Shown here piece by piece: positions 25,620 through 30,090 of a stretch of DNA of 30,090 nt. Each line of letters begins with the position of its first letter. Within the stretch, counting starts at the first letter, position 1. The notes under the pieces are model-generated. The model was given only the letters and a program-made list of their open reading frames with translations. It was not told the DNA's origin and did not search any database. The position numbers and the translations under genes are program-made. Source of the DNA: Actinomycetes bacterium (GTDB taxonomy: Bacteria > Actinomycetota > Actinomycetes > Propionibacteriales > Propionibacteriaceae); the NCBI GenBank assembly GCA_029778515.1, contig JAKOQD010000302.1:1-30090 (forward strand), in the 5' to 3' direction.

Positions 25620-26554
25620 TGTTCGTAAGGACCTCGATTGCGTTGCTGTTCGCGTCCGTGTTGGCGCTGAGCGGCTGCGCGTCAGCCCCGTCCGACACCG
25701 GCGTTGCGGACGGGAAACTGCAGGTCGCGGTCGCGTTCTACCCGTTCCAGCTCGTCGCCGAGCGCATTGGCGGTAGCCAGGTGACGGTCACGAACCTCAC
25801 CCCGCCCGGATCCGAGCCGCACGACCTCGAACTCGCGCCGCGACAGGTGGCTGGGCTGGCCGAAGCCGACCTGGTGGTGCTCCAGTCCGGATTCCAGCCC
25901 GCGGTGGACAATGCGGTCACGCAGGTCACGCCCAAGCGGACGGTCGACACCGCCACCTTCCTCACCTTCCTGACCGCGGACGCCGACGACCACTCCGCAG
26001 CCGACCATGCCGAAGACAGCCACAATCACGGTGCCGACGACCCGCACACCTGGCTCGACCCAACCAATCTGGTCGTGGTCGCCGAACACGTCCGCGACGC
26101 ACTCAGCGAGGCGAAACCCGAAGCCAAGGCAGAATTCACAGCGAACACCGAAGCCCTGACCAAGGATCTGATCGCCCTCGATGAGGACTTCAAGACCGGC
26201 CTGACCAAGTGCGAACGGAACACGTTCATCACCTCCCATGCCGCCTTCGGCTACCTCGCCCACCGCTACGGACTCACCCAGGTGGGCATCCGCGGCCTCG
26301 AGCCGGACGTGGAACCGAGCGCGGCCCGGATCGCCGAAGTGCAGCAGATCGCCCGCACCGAAGGCGTGACCACCATCTTCTTCGAGACCCTCGTCTCCCC
26401 GGTCGTGTCCCGGTCGATCGCCGGCGACCTCGGCCTGGCCGTCGACGTGCTCGACCCGCTCGAGGGCATCAGCGCCGACTCCCGCGGCAACGACTACCTT
26501 GAGGTCATGCGCGCGAACCTCGCCGCCCTGCGAACGGCCAACCAATGCTCGTGA
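25619..26554 (+). CDS. znuA: Zinc ABC transporter substrate-binding lipoprotein
   Basis: 311 aa from ATG 25619, the start predicted by the promoter; ATG 25610 is an in-frame alternative. A lipoprotein signal peptide ends in LALSGC with Cys20 as the lipid site. The cluster A-I metal-binding fold follows, with a first metal His in the GSEPHDLEL segment, a His/Asp-rich loop (about 121-146: DHSAADHAEDSHNHG), HTWLDP and TSHAAFGYLAHRYGL. The His-rich loop favours zinc over manganese. It captures zinc outside the membrane for ZnuBC. It overlaps znuC by 10 nt. Confidence 0.93.
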   Translation: MFVRTSIALLFASVLALSGCASAPSDTGVADGKLQVAVAFYPFQLVAERIGGSQVTVTNLTPPGSEPHDLELAPRQVAGLAEADLVVLQSGFQPAVDNAVTQVTPKRTVDTATFLTFLTADADDHSAADHAEDSHNHGADDPHTWLDPTNLVVVAEHVRDALSEAKPEAKAEFTANTEALTKDLIALDEDFKTGLTKCERNTFITSHAAFGYLAHRYGLTQVGIRGLEPDVEPSAARIAEVQQIARTEGVTTIFFETLVSPVVSRSIAGDLGLAVDVLDPLEGISADSRGNDYLEVMRANLAALRTANQCS

Positions 26555-27354
26555 CATCTGATCGTCCGCCGGTGATCGCCGCCGACTCCGTGGACGTGGT
26601 GCTGCACGGCGTCCCGATCATCCGCGGCGCCAGCCTAACCGTCCAGCCGGGAGAGCTCGTGGCGATCATGGGCAACAACGGTTCGGGCAAGACCACGCTG
26701 TTGCGGGCGCTGCTCGGACTGGTGCCGCACCGCGGCAGCATCGAGCTGTTCGGCACCCCGCTGAACACCTTCCAGGACTGGCGAAGCATCGGCTACGTGC
26801 CGCAGCGCAGCAGCATCAACGTGCAGCAGGCCACCGTGCGCGAAGTGGTCGCCAGCGGACGCCTGGGGCGCCGGCGTCCGTTCGTCCCCGAAACCCATGC
26901 CGACCGGACGGCGATCAACGCGGGTCTGGAGGAGGTGGGCCTCATAGACCGCGCCAAGAACCCCTTCGTCAGGCTCTCCGGCGGGCAGCAGCAGCGCGTC
27001 CTGATCGCGCGGGCGATCGCCACCGGGGCCGACCTGATGCTCTGGGACGAACCGCTCGCCGGCGTCGACCATGCCACCCAACAACTGCTGGCCAAGGTTG
27101 CCGGAAATCTGAAGGCCGCCGGCCGCACCACCGTGATGGTGCTGCACGAACTGGGCGCGTTCCGTGCGCTGATCGACCGGTCTATCGTCCTCGTCGACGG
27201 ACGGGTCATGCCGCCCGGCTACCGCCACCACGAGCACGACCATGACCACAGCGACCATGACCACGACGACCACGACCATCGCGCGGCCCACGGCGGCCAC
27301 GAGGTGGATGAGCTGCCGCGTCCGCACCTGCATCGCACCGGATTGGAGGCGTGA
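26545..27354 (+). CDS. znuC: Zinc ABC transporter ATP-binding protein with His-rich tail
   Basis: 269 aa. Walker A MGNNGSGKTT, signature LSGGQQQR, Walker B LMLWDEPLAGVD and the H-loop in VLHELG are all present in the first 215 residues. The remaining tail is extremely rich in His and Asp (HHEHDHDHSDHDHDDHDH followed by more His), which is not needed for ATPase function and may bind zinc at the cytoplasmic face. It powers import through ZnuB. The stop overlaps the znuB start (TGATG). Confidence 0.94.
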   Translation: MLVTSDRPPVIAADSVDVVLHGVPIIRGASLTVQPGELVAIMGNNGSGKTTLLRALLGLVPHRGSIELFGTPLNTFQDWRSIGYVPQRSSINVQQATVREVVASGRLGRRRPFVPETHADRTAINAGLEEVGLIDRAKNPFVRLSGGQQQRVLIARAIATGADLMLWDEPLAGVDHATQQLLAKVAGNLKAAGRTTVMVLHELGAFRALIDRSIVLVDGRVMPPGYRHHEHDHDHSDHDHDDHDHRAAHGGHEVDELPRPHLHRTGLEA

Positions 27355-28340
27355 TGGACTGGCTCGCCCTCGCCTTCATGCAGCGCGCGCTGCTGGCCGC
27401 CCTGATCACCGGCGTCACTGCCCCGGCCATCGGCACCTACCTAGTGCAGCGCCGGCTGAGCCTGCTCGGGGACGGGCTCGGCCACCTCGCCGTGGCCGGC
27501 GTCGGCCTGGCGATCCTCACCGGCACCGCGCCGCTGCCGCTGGCGATCGTGATCTGCGTGCTCGGCTCGATCGGCATCGAACTGATGCGGGAGTCCGGAC
27601 GCGCCAGTGGTGACGTCGGCCTGGCGATCCTGTTCTACGGCGGCCTCTCCGGCGGGCTGCTGCTGGCCGGCCTGGCCGGGCAGGGCGCGGGCACCCTTTC
27701 CGCCTACCTGTTCGGTTCGTTGCTCACGGTGGCGACGGGGGACCTCTGGGCGATAGCCGGGCTGGGCCTGGTGGTGCTGGTGGTCGCGGTCGGCCTGATG
27801 CCGCAACTGTTCACGGTCTCTGCGGACGAGGCGTTTGCGCGCTCGATCGGCCTGCCCGTGCGACTGCTGAACATCCTGGTGGTGAGCCTGGCCGCGGTCA
27901 CGGTCACCGTCTCGATGCGGACGGTGGGGCTGTTGCTGGTCAGCGCGCTGATGGTGGTGCCGGTGGCCACGGCGAACCAGGTGATGATCGGCTTCCGACG
28001 CGGACTGTTCGCGTCCATGGGTCTTGGCGCGATCGCTGCGGTCACCGGGACGGTCGGCTCGTTCTACCTGAACACCGCCCCAGGCTCGCTGATCGTGGTG
28101 ATCGCGATCGTCCTGTTCGTGCTGAGCTGGCCGCTCGCGCGAGCACTGCAGCGGCGGAACCGCCCGATCATCGAGGTGACCGACGACCTGGCGCCGGTCA
28201 GCCACGACCTAACCGAACCGCACCCGCACGTGCACAACGAGCAGTGCGGACACCAGCCCGTCCAGCACGCCGGACACGTCGACTACATCCACGACGGCCA
28301 TCGGCACGCCGCCCACGGTGACCACTATGACGAGCACTGA
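27354..28340 (+). CDS. znuB: Zinc ABC transporter permease with His-rich tail
   Basis: 328 aa from ATG 27354, with GGAGG 4 nt upstream; a GTG at 27351 would sit too close to that site. An ABC-3 family permease with about eight to nine helices (FMQRALLAALITGVTAPAIGTYL, RRLSLLGDGLGHLAVAG, VGLLLVSALMVVPVATANQ). The last 45 residues form a cytoplasmic His-rich tail (HPHVHNEQCGH and further HxH units), matching the tail on ZnuC. It forms the membrane channel for zinc. It overlaps the zur gene by 14 nt. Confidence 0.94.
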   Translation: MDWLALAFMQRALLAALITGVTAPAIGTYLVQRRLSLLGDGLGHLAVAGVGLAILTGTAPLPLAIVICVLGSIGIELMRESGRASGDVGLAILFYGGLSGGLLLAGLAGQGAGTLSAYLFGSLLTVATGDLWAIAGLGLVVLVVAVGLMPQLFTVSADEAFARSIGLPVRLLNILVVSLAAVTVTVSMRTVGLLLVSALMVVPVATANQVMIGFRRGLFASMGLGAIAAVTGTVGSFYLNTAPGSLIVVIAIVLFVLSWPLARALQRRNRPIIEVTDDLAPVSHDLTEPHPHVHNEQCGHQPVQHAGHVDYIHDGHRHAAHGDHYDEH

Positions 28341-28725
28341 GCCGGCCACCCCGCGCCAGACCCGACAGCGCGCCGAGATTCGGCAGGCCGCCGAAGCACT
28401 GGCCACGTTCGCGACCGCGCAGGAGATTCACGACCAGCTTCGCCACCAGGGTTCGGGTGTCGGACTGGCCACGGTTTACCGAACGCTGCAGTCGATGGCT
28501 GCGTCCGGCGAACTGGACGCGATCCGCACCCCGGACGGACAGACGGCCTACCGCACCTGTTCGCCCGGGCACCATCACCACCTGATCTGTCGTTCGTGCG
28601 GACGGACGGTCGAAGTCGCGTTGCCGTCCATCGAGAAGCTGGTCGGCGGCATCGCTGCCCAGCACAGCTTCACCAAGCTCGACCACGAGCTGGAGTTCTA
28701 CGGCATTTGCGCCGAGTGCGCCTAG
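28327..28725 (+). CDS. zur: Fur-family zinc uptake regulator Zur
   Basis: 132 aa from ATG 28327; GTG 28318 is an in-frame alternative and neither has a clear ribosome site, so coupling to znuB is likely. The winged-helix domain (about 10-75) includes SAQEIHDQL-like and GLATVYRTLQSMAASGELD segments. The structural zinc site is C88/C91 and C128/C131, and the regulatory site lies in GHHHHLICRSCG and HSFTKLDHELEFYG. With the zinc permease operon and the Zur box at 25605 this is Zur rather than Fur. It represses the znu promoter when zinc is ample. Confidence 0.93.
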   Translation: MTSTEPATPRQTRQRAEIRQAAEALATFATAQEIHDQLRHQGSGVGLATVYRTLQSMAASGELDAIRTPDGQTAYRTCSPGHHHHLICRSCGRTVEVALPSIEKLVGGIAAQHSFTKLDHELEFYGICAECA

Positions 28726-28734
28726 AAACGCCGA

Positions 28735-28781
28735 CTGAGCCTGACGGGATCGTGGGGGAGGAGCCCAGGGAGCGTTGATCA
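28735..28781. repeat. Dispersed repeat remnants between zur and the hydrolase gene
   Basis: CTGAGCCTGACG (28735-28746) and AGCGTTGATCA (28771-28781) are both exact pieces of the repeat at 8068-8094 (the first in inverted orientation), separated by GGGATCGTGGGGGAGGAGCC-type sequence. They fill the convergent gap after zur, as the related pair does after pknB. Confidence 0.5.
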
Positions 28782-28789
28782 GCGCTTCC

Positions 28790-29845
28790 TTAGGGCTGCT
28801 CGGTGACCAGCGGGGGCACCAGGACGCCGCCGGCGGTCGGCTCGCCCACACCGAACGCAGCCAGGATGATCGCCACCACCTGCTCGGTCGATCCGTTACC
28901 GCCCCAAGGGTCGACGAAGTCGTGCATCCACTTCAGATCGCCGTCGACGTGGGCTTCAACCGTGGCGCGGGCCCGCGGGGCGAACACCTCCTCGACGAAC
29001 CTTTGGGCGACATCCTTCCGGATCGCGAAGTCGCCCGGATTGGTCACCAGGGCAACCCGCTCCAGCTCGTGCCCGGCCGCGACCGAATGGTCGAAAAGTG
29101 CCTCCGACAAGTGCAGGAACGGAAACAGTCCAGGCACCGGGAAGCCCGGGTAGGCGTACGGGCTCTGGCCTTCGGTGAGCTTCTCCTTCACCCGCGGATC
29201 CCACCACATGTAGAACTTCGGGACGATCGCCGGCCACTTCACCAGCGCGCGGACCACCGGCAGCGGGAAGCCGACCGGTGCGATCAGCGGCGCCACCAGC
29301 GCGGCTCGGCTCACCTCCGGACGGGTGGCCGCGGCCCACGCAGCCATCGTGCCGCCCGCCGAGAGCCCGAGCACCCAGACCTTCGAACCCAGCCCGGAAG
29401 CGATGTCCACGCACGTATCCACCTGCTCTACCAAGTCCGCGACGGTGAGCTTTGCCAACTCCCGGTTCAACAGATCGGCCTCGCCGTGGTACGGCATTCT
29501 CGGCACCAGGACGCGGTATCCCAGCGTCCGTAAATTCTGCGCAACTTCGCCGAACTGCGAGGGCGCATTGGTGAACCCGTGCCACAGCACGATGGAAATC
29601 TCCGCCCCGCCGTCGGGCTCGTACAAACGCGTTCTGGTGGCCTCCGGAATACCCGGGTCCAGTCCTTCGAGTTGCGCCAGCCGAGCCAGCGCCGGCTCGC
29701 TTCCGAACGCTCCCGGTGCAGCCACCGATCCCGAGCCGATCGGCGGCTCGACGGGCAACAGCCGGCGGAACCAGGCCGCGCGCGCAGGGGTCTCGGCAGT
29801 GCTCAATTCGTTCTCCGATTCAATCTGCGCACACGTCGCGCGCAT
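28790..29845 (-). CDS. Alpha/beta-fold hydrolase
   Basis: 351 aa. An alpha/beta hydrolase with the oxyanion motif VLWHGFTN (about 88-96), the nucleophile elbow GLSAGG with Ser162, and a probable acid in TNPGDFAIR and His in WMHDFVDP near the C-terminus. No signal peptide is visible, although the first 70 residues are an extension without a clear domain. The substrate is unknown; carboxylesterase or lipase-like activity is likely. TATGCT stands 6 nt before the ATG, consistent with a leaderless message. It converges on zur. Confidence 0.88.
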   Translation of the reverse strand: MRATCAQIESENELSTAETPARAAWFRRLLPVEPPIGSGSVAAPGAFGSEPALARLAQLEGLDPGIPEATRTRLYEPDGGAEISIVLWHGFTNAPSQFGEVAQNLRTLGYRVLVPRMPYHGEADLLNRELAKLTVADLVEQVDTCVDIASGLGSKVWVLGLSAGGTMAAWAAATRPEVSRAALVAPLIAPVGFPLPVVRALVKWPAIVPKFYMWWDPRVKEKLTEGQSPYAYPGFPVPGLFPFLHLSEALFDHSVAAGHELERVALVTNPGDFAIRKDVAQRFVEEVFAPRARATVEAHVDGDLKWMHDFVDPWGGNGSTEQVVAIILAAFGVGEPTAGGVLVPPLVTEQP

Positions 29846-29851
29846 GACCTC

Positions 29852-29857
29852 AGCATA
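29852..29857 (-). promoter_or_regulatory. Leaderless -10 box of the hydrolase gene
   Basis: TATGCT on the minus strand is followed by GAGGTC and the ATG at 29845. The GAGG is too close to the ATG to act as a ribosome site. No convincing -35 was found. Confidence 0.45.
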
Positions 29858-29882
29858 GGTTCAGGTTGGGCTCATGAACCCG

Positions 29883-29908
29883 CGATTGCCGGATGCGTTC
29901 GGCAATCG
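29883..29908. other. Perfect 9-bp inverted repeat before the last gene
   Basis: CGATTGCCG (29883-29891) and CGGCAATCG (29900-29908) are perfect inverted arms with an 8-nt centre. The dyad stands about 10 nt before AAGGAAAG, the ribosome site of the following gene, and 37 nt upstream of the hydrolase start on the other strand. It could be an operator for either gene or a leader hairpin. Confidence 0.55.
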
Positions 29909-29925
29909 GAGTCTGAAAGGAAAGA

Positions 29926-30090
29926 ATTCCCGAATTCTGGCCAACCCTCGGAAACACCATCTGGTACGCGCTGATGATCATCGTGTTCATCTCGTACCTG
30001 CTGGCATTGTTCTCCATCATCAGCGACCTGTTCCGCGATCGGTGGCGGCATGGCCAAGCGCGCCGAGGCGCAACTGCGCCAGAACAAGGA
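29926..30090 (+). pseudogene. Small membrane protein (PLD-nuclease N-terminal-like), apparently broken, partial
   Basis: The frame from 29926 encodes EFWPTLGNTIWYALM, one membrane helix and SIISDLFRD, the start of a common actinobacterial small membrane protein family (PLDc_N-like, with SHOCT-like ends). No ATG, GTG or TTG lies between the upstream stop (29914) and this segment; only ATT follows AAGGAAAG. After the DLFRD segment (ending 30039) the expected second helix is missing, and the family's next conserved part, GGGMAKRAEAQLRQNK, continues from 30041 in a different frame. This suggests an internal deletion with frameshift plus a lost start. The gene runs off the window. Confidence 0.5.

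Noticed and set aside
26965..26985. CTTCGTCAGGCTC match to the dispersed repeat inside znuC
   Set aside because: It encodes the conserved residues leading into the LSGGQ signature, so the match is explained by protein constraint.

Overview
The window is high-GC, gene-dense chromosomal DNA from an actinobacterium. The order tRNA-Leu(CAG) / fhaA-fhaB-pstP-rodA-pbpA-pknB / trpG (convergent) / crgA (divergent from trpG) is the actinobacterial cell-wall and division kinase locus that lies near dnaA/oriC in mycobacteria. A Propionibacteriales-type host is my guess from overall gene style; it is not proven. Only one PASTA kinase (PknB) is present and there is no pknA.

Layout. 1-735: a short direct-repeat array, a terminator hairpin, tRNA-Leu on the minus strand and about 500 bp without a gene. 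736-7972: a tightly overlapping six-gene operon for phospho-signalling (two FHA proteins, phosphatase PstP, kinase PknB) and septal/side-wall peptidoglycan synthesis (RodA, PbpA). 7973-9212: a convergent gap filled with dispersed repeats, then trpG/pabA (minus) and crgA (plus). 9216-12752: lysS and an S9 peptidase, both minus. 13105-17500: a TetR regulator with a perfect 20-bp operator inside its promoter, followed by an asymmetric heterodimeric ABC exporter. 17658-19160: a MerR-HEAT-repeat regulator followed by a GatB/YqeY-domain gene whose promoter has the 19-bp spacer and central palindrome typical of MerR-activated promoters; the palindrome contains the stop codon of the regulator gene. 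19282-25567: a BlaI-type repressor divergent from cydA-cydB-cydDC (cytochrome bd oxidase and its fused CydDC exporter), with a BlaI-like operator between the -35 and -10 of cydA. 25605-28725: a Zur-box-controlled znuA-znuC-znuB-zur operon for zinc uptake. 28790-29845: an alpha/beta hydrolase (minus). 29926-30090: a small membrane protein gene that looks broken and runs off the window.

Three themes run across the window. First, many start codons sit 6-7 nt after a TANNNT-like -10 box with no Shine-Dalgarno, so leaderless transcription appears common and fixes several starts. Second, dispersed repeats (a CTTCGWCARGCTCAG family and an ATCCCGGC/GCCGGGAT hairpin family) lie in gene gaps and also inside three coding sequences without breaking frame, twice with a 21-nt period. 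Third, four regulators (TetR, MerR-HEAT, BlaI, Zur) each have a readable candidate operator beside the genes they probably control.
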